Shown piece after piece: positions 8,701-15,930 of a stretch of 21,937 nucleotides of DNA; the stretch's first letter is position 1, and every line of letters starts with the position of its first letter. The notes under the pieces are model-generated. The model saw only the letters and a program-made list of their open reading frames with translations. It was not told the DNA's origin and made no database searches. The position numbers were made by a program, and so were the translations under genes. This DNA is from Stramenopiles sp. TOSAG23-3 (taxonomy: Eukaryota; Sar): the NCBI GenBank assembly GCA_900128585.1, contig LT642346.1, positions 1 through 21,937 on the forward strand. The letters are read 5' to 3'.

Positions 8701-10761
8701 TGCCTGCGGCTGCCACCCTACGTGGGGGCCGCCCAGAGCGGACCGCAGAGCGTCCACGTCGACCAGACCGCCCTCGCGGACGACCCGGAGCATGGCCGGG
8801 CGCTCAACCAGCGGGACCAGGCGCGCCTGGCCTCCCTAGTCGTAAAGCACAGCAAGCTCTTCGAGCCTGCGCTTGAAGAAACGTACACTCACCTGGACCA
8901 GGTAGGGGCAGCGCGCCTCTCTGCCCTTATCGCGGCCTTCCAGAAAGACTTAGATAGAAGCGGCAGCGGGATGGCACCGGACGGGCGGAGGCCCCTGGCA
9001 AGTTGGCGCCGGGTCCTCGACTACATTCTGTACAACCGCATGGAACGGCGAGAGCACCGTGGAGAGCGCGGGATCGGCGCGCTGGACCACGTGGAGAGGG
9101 AACTTTCATTTTTGGAGCAGATCGCGCGTAGCTTTAGGAACGACGCGGGCACGATGAAGCTGCGCCGTGTGATGCAGACGGTGGCGTCGATCCGCATCCA
9201 GAGGGTGTGGCGCAAAGTCCTCAGCAGGAGCCAAGGGGTTCCCCTGAGCATGCGGCCGTTGATGGACAAAGAGTTCGTCGCGCCGCCAAAGGATGGTCTG
9301 AAGGCCCGGCCAGTTCAGTGGCTGACAAGTCGCATTTCCATGATCTTCCAGGAGAAGATCATCCAGGACGCGCGCACCGACCGGAACCACACGATGCGCA
9401 CGCCACTGAGGGAAATCCTGTACGACTTTTACCTGTACAAGTTTGGGGTTCGCCGGATCGCCGAGCGCGAGCTGCATGAGCTGTTCTTCAACGTCCGGCG
9501 CCACTACCAGGACCACCCGAGGGTGCGGGCCTTTGCAAAATTTTGCCAGATGACGAAGGAGTTGGAGCGGGCGGAGGCGGACGCGGCGGGGGACCAGGAA
9601 GAGACAAAGAAGGAGGAGTCCGCCGCGCAGCTCATGGGGGCGACCATGACCCAGGACGATTGGATGCAGACCGAGGGTGCGCTGGACTTCTACCTTCGCG
9701 TCTTGCTCAGCGTAAACAGCGCGTGCGTGTCCAGCAAAGTGCCCCCGAGTGGGACCCTGTTCCCCGGAAAGCCCGAGGACGTGGGCAAGGGTCGGTCCAC
9801 GGTCCCGTTGGACGTTGTGTCGGAGGTCGTACGGAACATATTCGGGGAGGGTGGCGACGGCGGGGATTACGGCCTGGGCGTGGCGCAAGAGAAGTTGGCC
9901 ATAATCACCATGCGCATCCGCGAACTCGTCAGCTCCGACGGAACGGTCGACACGGACAAAGCGTTCTTAGCGCTGTTGAACCAATGGGCTACTTTGCAGG
10001 AGACCCGGGAGGTCGATTTGCGAAAACTGTTTCGGGCAGGCGACATCGACTTGGACAATGTGCTCACCTTCGACGAGTTCTTCGGGTTGATGAAGGGCAA
10101 GCACGTGCGGTTGCCGCCGGACTTCAGCGACGAGCTCATCACTGTCATGTATCGGCAAGCGGTCAACCAGTCCCGAGAAAGGAACAACACTGAGGGAATC
10201 GACGTCGACGCATTCGTTTATGTGGTTCAAGAGTTCGGCATGCAAGTGCACTCGTCCGAGTTCGACATGGACTCGCGCGCGGCACGGTCCATCGACGAGA
10301 TGGCCATGGTGAAGAAAGCGTACGAGGCGAGTGCGAAAAAGAGCGCGATGGACACGACGACGGAGTGGCACACGAAAGGTTCGGCAAAGGGACTCACTAT
10401 CCCCAAGACCGACCCGAACCAAATGCTCAGTCTTCTGGACCAGGCATGGCGCCCATACAACTCGTCCATACCGAACACGTTGGACGATTTAGACGGAATC
10501 GCCGTCCCTGCCCCACCGTCGATGACGAAGGCCGGGGGCCGCGCAAAGAAGTCCAGGACCGTGACCGACGTCGACGTCGCCGGGGCCCGGGATCAGTTGG
10601 AAGACGTCCGGACTGCAATTACGTACGCGGAGCAAGACACGACCATGGACAACGTCAACGCGGCGTGGATTTCTTTCCGTAGACTGTTGAGTGAGATTTA
10701 TAGACTTCGTAGTTTGGGCGGGATGCACGACGAGAACGAGGCGACGCCGACAGTCAATTAG
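5746..10761 (+). CDS. Large axonemal-type protein: p28-like segment, coiled coil, IQ, EF-hand
   Basis: The product is a 1671-residue protein. Residues 209-222 (PPTRREILALEAKF) and about 290-400 resemble the axonemal dynein light chain domain of p28/DNALI1 and AXDND1. The key stretch FGEIQGHIGVTCMEQGRTLTQLRKRY parallels the FDELIRQVTINCAERGLLLLRVRDEI block of that family. A charged coiled coil follows (to about 530), then an Ala/Gly linker (about 531-560). Next come a folded region with the pattern FPEFVYSWF..YYGVKRLARELPEMRLFYNFLDEKYGEDELTFY (about 580-725) and two acidic stretches (about 767-780, 836-875). An IQ-like motif, IRIQRVWRKVL, lies near 1149, and a canonical EF-hand loop (D1433 to E1444, DIDLDNVLTFDE) follows. 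Degenerate EF-like segments flank it. The start at 5746 has A at -3; the longer frame from 5647 runs into spacer. A role in axonemal dynein docking or calcium control is inferred. Third-position GC drops after about 8850. Confidence 0.72.
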   Translation: MSRSQRQRSGNNMMEDSLDSMSMSMTGSAILSPGGKDGESSAPSNRGRRGGPAVSLRSRRGGDLSAADRVYAHLSHVGGTTFHNPEMDDPVDRTRSIMSNDSFISAAAALPTRGNWAAPTSLFVGDKPQRPKEQMAHAASAAQLIPGRADYAGGRNGRMFSSASTGQIGGGARGSGAKLPEPPAPLAITKAQDGTWQYVGLVGTALEIPPTRREILALEAKFKAIASYGRTAGLRSRGGNVAGGEGEDGQNAEQELKKALKGAGDELSAMFEQEIMAIRQEVDGLFTRLSPMGNSTVHERDVLVQSVFEQKWTDLVFGEIQGHIGVTCMEQGRTLTQLRKRYASAYNGQQDVLHSALRLLDASQDENDRLRGRLVELEKRHQSAEKDAENATAVALEKLRSEMQELVDEAEARADLSRSQQDKMSDTLRTLNGIFVQMRSDTDNARVADLRDACSTMEKRLTEREKELVILRPLKSVNDQLQETCDAQESKIQSLSKELEQIRQELGQRDAMVSDLMRQEGERLSAVELAIASGTAAPGQAGAATAPAAGGAATASGLPLPADVKRVEALVKDVDQMLGGEVKKRLPCAGYRILLPNLMGFRPERSRQWVLRVGRAIVRAKMKDDALATRNGRLRVRFPEFVYSWFQPSAENLASKPAETRDEITAEADEDRWGLYYGVKRLARELPEMRLFYNFLDEKYGEDELTFYLHCLRVVDVEAWTKGMGGVDWGGVLIEANNVMQMRDEDQRAGRKGIGGGDGSVVKGAPDDSDEEEDDEAEGAVPRVIFITVAAAEKVVKEIMSKSTKQEKTALVRRLTSKAVAVELTKTAEYRMEHGGEDDDEGGEGKAEVDVLEEDPEERKARRKKEKEAQKKLSGITTACVEVGGLLRGLLQEYREEQAHRRAAIRLMFQTAMNPGQKDDEDEDAPPMIAAVDMQQFAAMVESLHSKVTATTVASLYRDAHQLGEDEVTFESFMQAAEKRQFFSECLRLPPYVGAAQSGPQSVHVDQTALADDPEHGRALNQRDQARLASLVVKHSKLFEPALEETYTHLDQVGAARLSALIAAFQKDLDRSGSGMAPDGRRPLASWRRVLDYILYNRMERREHRGERGIGALDHVERELSFLEQIARSFRNDAGTMKLRRVMQTVASIRIQRVWRKVLSRSQGVPLSMRPLMDKEFVAPPKDGLKARPVQWLTSRISMIFQEKIIQDARTDRNHTMRTPLREILYDFYLYKFGVRRIAERELHELFFNVRRHYQDHPRVRAFAKFCQMTKELERAEADAAGDQEETKKEESAAQLMGATMTQDDWMQTEGALDFYLRVLLSVNSACVSSKVPPSGTLFPGKPEDVGKGRSTVPLDVVSEVVRNIFGEGGDGGDYGLGVAQEKLAIITMRIRELVSSDGTVDTDKAFLALLNQWATLQETREVDLRKLFRAGDIDLDNVLTFDEFFGLMKGKHVRLPPDFSDELITVMYRQAVNQSRERNNTEGIDVDAFVYVVQEFGMQVHSSEFDMDSRAARSIDEMAMVKKAYEASAKKSAMDTTTEWHTKGSAKGLTIPKTDPNQMLSLLDQAWRPYNSSIPNTLDDLDGIAVPAPPSMTKAGGRAKKSRTVTDVDVAGARDQLEDVRTAITYAEQDTTMDNVNAAWISFRRLLSEIYRLRSLGGMHDENEATPTVN

Positions 10762-11205
10762 AAACACTATAGTACGTTGCACTACAACAATTATTAATAA
10801 TCAAATAATATTTAGAGCAAATGAATTTGTGCAGTATTAGACTACGACGACAACAACAAAATAATTTTATATCTTTTTTTTCTTTCCGAATTTTTTTTGC
10901 TATTAATCAAATATCACCTGCTGTGGTGATGGTGTTGTTAAAGGGGAAAAAGAAGAAGAGAGGAAGAAAGGAAGAAGAGCGTGGGTGGTGGGTGGTGGTG
11001 GAACTTCGTCGAAGGAATTATAAATGTAATTTTTTATTAACATGCGTACCTACCGGGTTACTTTTTCAACAATGGTAAGGGGAAATCATGAAGGGTTTAG
11101 GGATGAGTCAAGTGTGCTGTGGATGCCAGACAGAAAAAGAGAAACAAGTATCCCAGAAGATTCACCGAACAGCAATTCCATAAACACACGCACGTAATAT
11201 TCACC
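10762..11205. other. Tandem spacer between the large gene and the 112-residue gene
   Basis: This 444-base AT-rich spacer has a T-rich patch near 10867-10897 and a purine-rich patch near 10948-10980. It serves as the 3' flank of the large gene and the 5' flank of the next. No AATAAA was seen close to the stop. The frame upstream of 11206 stays open to 11119 but is lysine-rich and likely untranslated. Confidence 0.5.
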
Positions 11206-11544
11206 ATGCCATCCGTTTGCCCAGGGGTCAATTTCGACAACATAGCGAGAGAGTGGCGATGCAAGTATTCTCCAGATAACGACAAGAAAGCCTTGCAGGA
11301 GGCACAGAAATTATTCGAAACCTATGTGGAGAAGTTGAAGGCCTTGGATGGTTTCGTATCTCTGCAACGGGTAGTTTGCGGCGGTTGTTTTGACTTTAAA
11401 ATCATAACTAAACTGAACGCGGCAGGCTTTGGTGGCTGGGAGGAAAGTTCGTTCACCGTCGAAAAGGAGTTTCTGGCTGCGCTGGAAAAGATCGAAGGCA
11501 TCTCCAACGTTGAAACCCAAACGTTCACCCTCGAAAGCTTTTGA
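11206..11544 (+). CDS. Small protein of unknown function with a CGGC motif
   Basis: I do not recognise this 112-residue protein with certainty. It begins MPSVCPGVNFDNIAREWRCK and has an amphipathic helix-like stretch (24-46). A strand-like segment with C58-G-G-C61 (RVVCGGCFDFKII) follows, then WEESSFTVEKEFLAALEKI and an end of ETQTFTLESF. The alternation of one helix, a CxxC strand, then helix and strand suggests a compact alpha/beta fold, and the CGGC could bind metal or be redox-active. C5 and C19 add two further cysteines. There is no signal peptide or membrane segment. The start at 11206 sits in ACCATG, the strongest context in the window; the in-frame ATG at 11119 would add a basic, low-complexity extension. 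It shares strand with the large axonemal-type gene, so co-expression with it is possible but unproven. Codon use is less GC-biased than in its neighbour. Its tidy composition makes a real gene very likely. Confidence 0.8.
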   Translation: MPSVCPGVNFDNIAREWRCKYSPDNDKKALQEAQKLFETYVEKLKALDGFVSLQRVVCGGCFDFKIITKLNAAGFGGWEESSFTVEKEFLAALEKIEGISNVETQTFTLESF

Positions 11545-11750
11545 GTTACCAGTCTTGCTAATGTAGTTTTGCAACCAAAAGAACAACGAAGCGAAGACTA
11601 TCTTCACGAACGGTTCCACAGAGGTTTCCAACTAATTTCTTTTTTATGAGAGGAGAAACTTTTCCATGCCAGGTTTGTTCACAATTAAAACTAATTTTAA
11701 ACAAAAATCTTACGTGTAATCTAAACGGAGGAAAGGGTAGTTCTGAGAAT

Positions 11751-11756
11751 AATAAA
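11751..11756 (+). promoter_or_regulatory. Candidate poly(A) signal for the 112-residue gene
   Basis: An AATAAA hexamer lies 207 bases after the stop codon. If used, the transcript would extend to, or past, the end of the convergent kinase gene. Confidence 0.25.
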
Positions 11757-11775
11757 TTAGGTAGGGGCTCTAAAT

Positions 11776-11781
11776 TTTATT
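11776..11781 (-). promoter_or_regulatory. Candidate poly(A) signal for the kinase gene
   Basis: TTTATT on the plus strand is AATAAA on the minus strand, 34 bases beyond the kinase stop. This is a typical spacing for a short 3' untranslated region. Confidence 0.35.
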
Positions 11782-11814
11782 AACGTTCGTAAACTGCGGC
11801 AAAACTATCTTCTC

Positions 11815-14175
11815 TCAAAAGTCCTTGTCCCACCCAGATTTGTCTTCAAACCTTGTTCCAACGTATGGTTGAATATCATCGTCGTCATCGTACGGGTCGA
11901 AGTTGGTGTGGTCATCTTCCCCCTTGAGCGGAGGCTTCCACGGCGCTACGTAGTCCTTCGTGAGGAGGGCAGCGAATTGGAAGGGCGACTTTGGAATCAT
12001 GTTCTCCATGTCTCTCTTGAGCTGCTCGGCGCCTTCTTTCATGCAACCCCCGCGCTTCCTTTCGTCTTTCTGCAGCATGAGGCTGATGAGCTTTCCGATC
12101 TTGCTGCTTTCCGCCTTGTCCCCCCGTCCTGGGTTGACAAATTTCCCTTTGACAATGTTTCGTAGGATTTGCTGGTGTTGGTTGGGGTCCTGGTCTGGTC
12201 CGCAGAACGGCGAGTAGAGGAAGAGCATTTCAAACATTAGGACGCCAAGGGCCCAGTAGTCGACGCCCTTCGAGTGCCCTTTGCTGGTCACGAGCTCTGG
12301 AGAGAGGTACTCGGGCGTGCCACAGAGGGTGTACGATCGCCCCATGATGACTTTTGCAAACCCAAAGTCGATGATCTTCCCATACCCGTCGCTGTCGATA
12401 AGAAGGTTCTCTGGCTTCAGGTCTCGGAAGCAGATGTGCTTTTCGTGCAAGAAGGCAAGCCCGTCGAGGACGCAGGCGCCGTAGAACCTAGTGTCCTTCA
12501 CCGTCAGCCCTTTGGTGCGGTTGCGGCAGTGCAAGAAGGTGAACAGCTCGCCCCCCATGCACTTCTCTAGAAGCATGTACACGCAAGAGTTGTCTTGGTA
12601 GGTGTTCACCAGTTTCAGGATGAAGGGGTGGTCGGCTTGGACCATGATGTCCCGCTCGTTCTGCACGTTCTTTTGCTGCCTAAACTCGACGATTTTGGCC
12701 TTTTGCATGCGCTTGAGCGCGAAGGTTTCGCCGGAGGCCTTGTCTTTGACCAACGCCACCCGACCAAATGTCCCCGCCCCCAGCATCGCGATCTCTTTCA
12801 AGTCGCCAAACTTGATCAACTTCCCTCGCTCCCTTTCATTTTTGGCCTTCTCCCTCCGTTTCTTTTCCATCTCCAGCACTTGCTTGTACGGCCCACCGAT
12901 GTGGCGGACAAACTCTTGCTTGGTCAGGTAGTAGACTTCCGTGCTCTCCATGCACGTCACGGTGGCGCCTCGCTTTCCGGTGCTGCCATCTTCCAGGGCG
13001 CCCTCCCCGAAGGGTTTTCCCGCCTCGAGGACGGCAATGTTCCCCGCGGCCGCAGACGACACTTGAACCTTTCCGTCCCGGATAATGTAAAACTCCGACC
13101 CGACGTCCCCCTCGGTGATGATCGCGTCCCCCTTTCGAAACATCTTTTGGCTAAAGGCTGGGAAAACCTTGGCACGGTGCCTGGTACTCATGCCGTTGAA
13201 GAACTCAATTTCGGCGAGAAACCTGCGCCGAAAGTTAAGCTCCATGACTTCTTGCAAGTTTCCTAAGTGCTTCAGCAAGTCTTTCTTGTCCAGTGTGATG
13301 CACGTTGCGTTCGTCACCGCCGTGGCCGTCGCCGCGCGCGGCTCGTTGGTGATGAGGGCCCGCTCCCCAAAATAGTTCAGTTCGGAGCCCGGGGTGATCC
13401 GCGACGTGTTGTCGCCACCGCCGGCGAGCTCGCTGAACTCGATGGTCCCGGAGGTCAGGAAGTAGAACGTCGTCGCGTTGGGACCCGACTCCCCCTTCTT
13501 GACGATCGTGGTCCCTTTGTCGAAGCTGGCCTCGACGGAGCAGGACGCCAGCTTCAGGAGCAGGTTCTCCGAAAGGTTTTGGAACATGTTGCAGGTTCGT
13601 AGCGCCCGGACGATCCGCTCCCCTTCCTTCTTGTACCCGTGGGTGACTGTGAACTGGAACGTCAGTCGGTCGATTCGCCAGCACGAGCACTTGGTCATGG
13701 CCTTGATGGTTGCGTTTCTTGGCTTTGCCATGTAGAGGGCCACGTCCCCGAACATGCCTTCGCCGCAGTAGTGGAAGACGTCCCTGCCGTTCACAAAGAC
13801 GTGGGCTTCCCCAGACTGCAAGATGTAGGCGTAGTCGGCTTTCGTGTCGCCCTGGCGAATGATCTCTTGCCCGTTCTTGAACTCGACGTTTTCGAACGCA
13901 TTGACGACCTGCGTCAGCTGTTGCCCTCCTAGCTCCTTCAAAATATCACTCTTCTGCAGCTGGGAGCGAATGTATTCGGTCTGTTTGGGCGTCTTCGGGT
14001 ACGCTTTGTACTGAAAGTCGGGAGGGAGCCCTTGTCCTATAAGCTGCATCCCACGGGTCTTGTCCTTCCTCTCTTTTAACTTTCTTTGGGCCTGCTGCTC
14101 GCCAGACTCGACGCGTTTGATGGAGTCGGAGCGAGTCCCGGCAGCGACCGTGTTGGTGCTTTGTACGCAACCCAT
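11815..14175 (-). CDS. PKG: PKG-type cyclic-nucleotide-dependent protein kinase
   Basis: The product is a 786-residue AGC-family Ser/Thr kinase with its own regulatory region. The N-terminus MGCVQS fits N-myristoylation at G2 and palmitoylation at C3, so membrane attachment is likely. Three cyclic-nucleotide-binding domains follow: about 75-180 (FGDVAL 142-147, R153), 197-305 (FGERAL 269-274, R280) and 325-425 (FGEGAL 389-394, R402). The kinase domain (about 456-715) is intact: LGAGTFGRV loop, K488, E507, FRDLKPEN with D585, DFG at 603-605, T616 in the activation loop (TLCGTPEY). The C-tail has FDPYDDDDD and ends SGWDKDF, close to the WDxDF end of animal PKG. Apicomplexan PKG has four binding domains; this one shows three. 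The residue after the pocket arginine is N, A or G rather than Thr/Ser, so cGMP selectivity is doubtful. I chose the start at 14175 for the MGC motif; 13 more residues are possible upstream. Confidence 0.93.
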   Translation of the reverse strand: MGCVQSTNTVAAGTRSDSIKRVESGEQQAQRKLKERKDKTRGMQLIGQGLPPDFQYKAYPKTPKQTEYIRSQLQKSDILKELGGQQLTQVVNAFENVEFKNGQEIIRQGDTKADYAYILQSGEAHVFVNGRDVFHYCGEGMFGDVALYMAKPRNATIKAMTKCSCWRIDRLTFQFTVTHGYKKEGERIVRALRTCNMFQNLSENLLLKLASCSVEASFDKGTTIVKKGESGPNATTFYFLTSGTIEFSELAGGGDNTSRITPGSELNYFGERALITNEPRAATATAVTNATCITLDKKDLLKHLGNLQEVMELNFRRRFLAEIEFFNGMSTRHRAKVFPAFSQKMFRKGDAIITEGDVGSEFYIIRDGKVQVSSAAAGNIAVLEAGKPFGEGALEDGSTGKRGATVTCMESTEVYYLTKQEFVRHIGGPYKQVLEMEKKRREKAKNERERGKLIKFGDLKEIAMLGAGTFGRVALVKDKASGETFALKRMQKAKIVEFRQQKNVQNERDIMVQADHPFILKLVNTYQDNSCVYMLLEKCMGGELFTFLHCRNRTKGLTVKDTRFYGACVLDGLAFLHEKHICFRDLKPENLLIDSDGYGKIIDFGFAKVIMGRSYTLCGTPEYLSPELVTSKGHSKGVDYWALGVLMFEMLFLYSPFCGPDQDPNQHQQILRNIVKGKFVNPGRGDKAESSKIGKLISLMLQKDERKRGGCMKEGAEQLKRDMENMIPKSPFQFAALLTKDYVAPWKPPLKGEDDHTNFDPYDDDDDIQPYVGTRFEDKSGWDKDF

Positions 14176-14344
14176 AGTAGTGTAGCGAAAAGAAGCGTCC
14201 GGTGTGTTGCTCACTTTTTTTTATAGTTTTTCTTGTTCGGATTCGGGTTCGTTCGTTCTACTCGGACAGGTCCCGTGCGCGACTATAACCAGAAATAAAT
14301 GAATCGTGGGCGAGTGTAGCGTGTTGCTTGTCGTGTGTGGCAAA

Positions 14345-14394
14345 GGACAACGTTCAGGGACAAGAAGGGGGACAACATTCAGGGACAAGAAGGG
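14345..14394. repeat. 25-base tandem duplication upstream of the kinase gene
   Basis: Two adjacent 25-base units (14345-14369 and 14370-14394), each starting GGACAAC and ending GACAAGAAGGG, differ at one base. They lie 170-219 bases upstream of the kinase start codon. This is GC-richer than the surrounding spacer and could duplicate a transcription-factor site in the kinase promoter or 5' leader. Confidence 0.85.
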
Positions 14395-15057
14395 GCGGGG
14401 CAGTGGAAGAACTATCTGCCGGGTTGGTCTCAACCAATAAATCTTCTTCTTCTTCTCTGCTGTGGTTGTCTTTCTTATATTATAATACTATATAAAGACA
14501 GCAGCTTCTTTGTTAAAAAAAAGTAGAAAACATCTTGATCGACGAATTACAGCAACTACAACAATGTTTAATGTGTAAATACGTAGAATATAAATTATAG
14601 ACCAACAACATTATCATTCCAGACAACGGAAAAACAACTTCTTCTCTTTTCTTCGATATTATAAGTACAATATGACAATAAGACGATATGATAGGTAAAA
14701 TTTCCTTCTTTCTTTGTTAGATATTATATATAGGTGCAGCACCATCCAAAAATAAAAAGATCCAAATCGAAATCCAAATCGAAATCCAAAATGTAAAAGT
14801 AATGTAATGTAATGTTGTTGCTCTTCCTCTATTCTTTCATCGATCGGGCAGGTTTCATGTCCCATTATAACTGTAACTATAACTACGTAGACGACTAAGT
14901 AAAAGATTAAAACACCATCCTGGGAATCATCCTGGGATACGATTACGAGTTTGGTATGTATGTTATTAATACTTATTTATCCGAAGGGATATTTATTCTT
15001 CAGTTGTTCGCCACTTCCTTGGTTTTATTTTTGGTTTTGGAACTAACTTGTGCCTTC

Positions 15058-15109
<52 letters not shown>

Positions 15110-15110
15110 C
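15058..15110. repeat. (CT)n dinucleotide repeat with TTCT interruptions
   Basis: Alternating CT over 53 bases is broken twice by an extra T. GAGA/CT elements act in promoters of many eukaryotes, but here it may be a plain microsatellite. Confidence 0.9.
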
Positions 15111-15308
15111 GTATTATATCTGATCTCCACATCAACACAACAACTGATTAAACTTTCCTTTTTGTTGTTGGATCAACTACAATACTGTATTAATATTCAT
15201 CTAGAAGAAACAAACACTTCTTCTTTTCACTGGAAGTATAATAGTTGTTATTAGTGTACTGTGAATGCCCACAGATCACAGATCCATCGCAGAGACTTTT
15301 CTTCCAAA

Positions 15309-15476
15309 CAAAAAAGAAAGAAAAGAAAAGAGAAAAGAAAAGAGAAAAGAAACGAAGAAAAGAAGAAACGAAGAAAAGAAACGAAGTAAAGAAAAGAAAA
15401 GAGAAAAGAAAAAAAAAAAAAAAAAGAAAAGAAGAAAAGAAAAGAAGAAAAGAAAAAAGAAAAAAAAAAAAGAAAA
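15309..15476. repeat. Polypurine tract (GAAAA / GAA repeats)
   Basis: About 170 bases are nearly all A and G on the plus strand, built of AAAAG, AAAAGAG and GAAGAAA units with a few C interruptions (ACGAAG). It begins about 200 bases right of the CT tract. The tract is about 450-620 bases upstream of the KAP3 start. Confidence 0.9.
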
Positions 15477-15930
15477 TATAGTTTCTTCTTCGATTTTTCA
15501 CAAAAATAAAACCCCTATCAAATTAAGTACATAAAATTACTATTCTCTTTAATTTCATGAATTCACCTTACCAATGCTATCCCCTGTAAAATTTGAACAC
15601 AACACTCCTACAGCATTGTGACCATCTCAACTCCCATAATTTCTGTGCTGTGTTTATACTAATCATACCTGTACTATTTTGATGCTATTCTTTTTTTATT
15701 TTGAATTTTCAGTTATTTTTTTTCAAGAAGAATCCCAATTCTTCAATTATGGATCCTTTTTCAAATTGAATTTGATATTTGGAATTGGAATTGGAATAGA
15801 AATTGGGCTCTACGTTTTCATTGTTGTGTTCGCGTTACTTGTTATTTTCAATCTGCAACCTCCAATTGACATTTTAGGATTAATAGTAGTACGTTGTTAA
15901 CTTTTTTGTATAATACCGTAACCATTATAC

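Larger units (their letters stand above)
11545..11814. other. Short convergent spacer before the kinase gene
   Basis: Only 270 bases separate the two stop codons. A plus-strand AATAAA (11751-11756) and a minus-strand AATAAA (11776-11781) face each other about 20 bases apart, so the two transcripts' 3' ends probably overlap. Confidence 0.45.
14176..15930. other. Divergent spacer between the PKG-type kinase and KAP3
   Basis: This 1755-base AT-rich spacer is flanked by two start codons. It contains a 25-base tandem duplication near the kinase start, a short repeat of ATCCAAATCGAA at about 14760-14790, a CT tract, a purine tract and a GGAATT repeat at about 15780-15798. The 73-codon frame at 15679-15900 encodes only hydrophobic, Phe/Ile-rich residues driven by base composition. 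I found no RNA gene by eye. Confidence 0.55.

Noticed and set aside
15679-15900. 73-codon hydrophobic frame that looks like a membrane protein
   Set aside because: The sequence is T-rich spacer with a GGAATT repeat producing Gly-Ile runs. The start context is weak and it ends just before the KAP3 start.
14176-15930. Possible tRNA or small RNA genes in the long AT-rich spacers
   Set aside because: I looked for the GGTTCRA T-arm word with a matching acceptor stem and found none. A covariance-model scan was not possible here.
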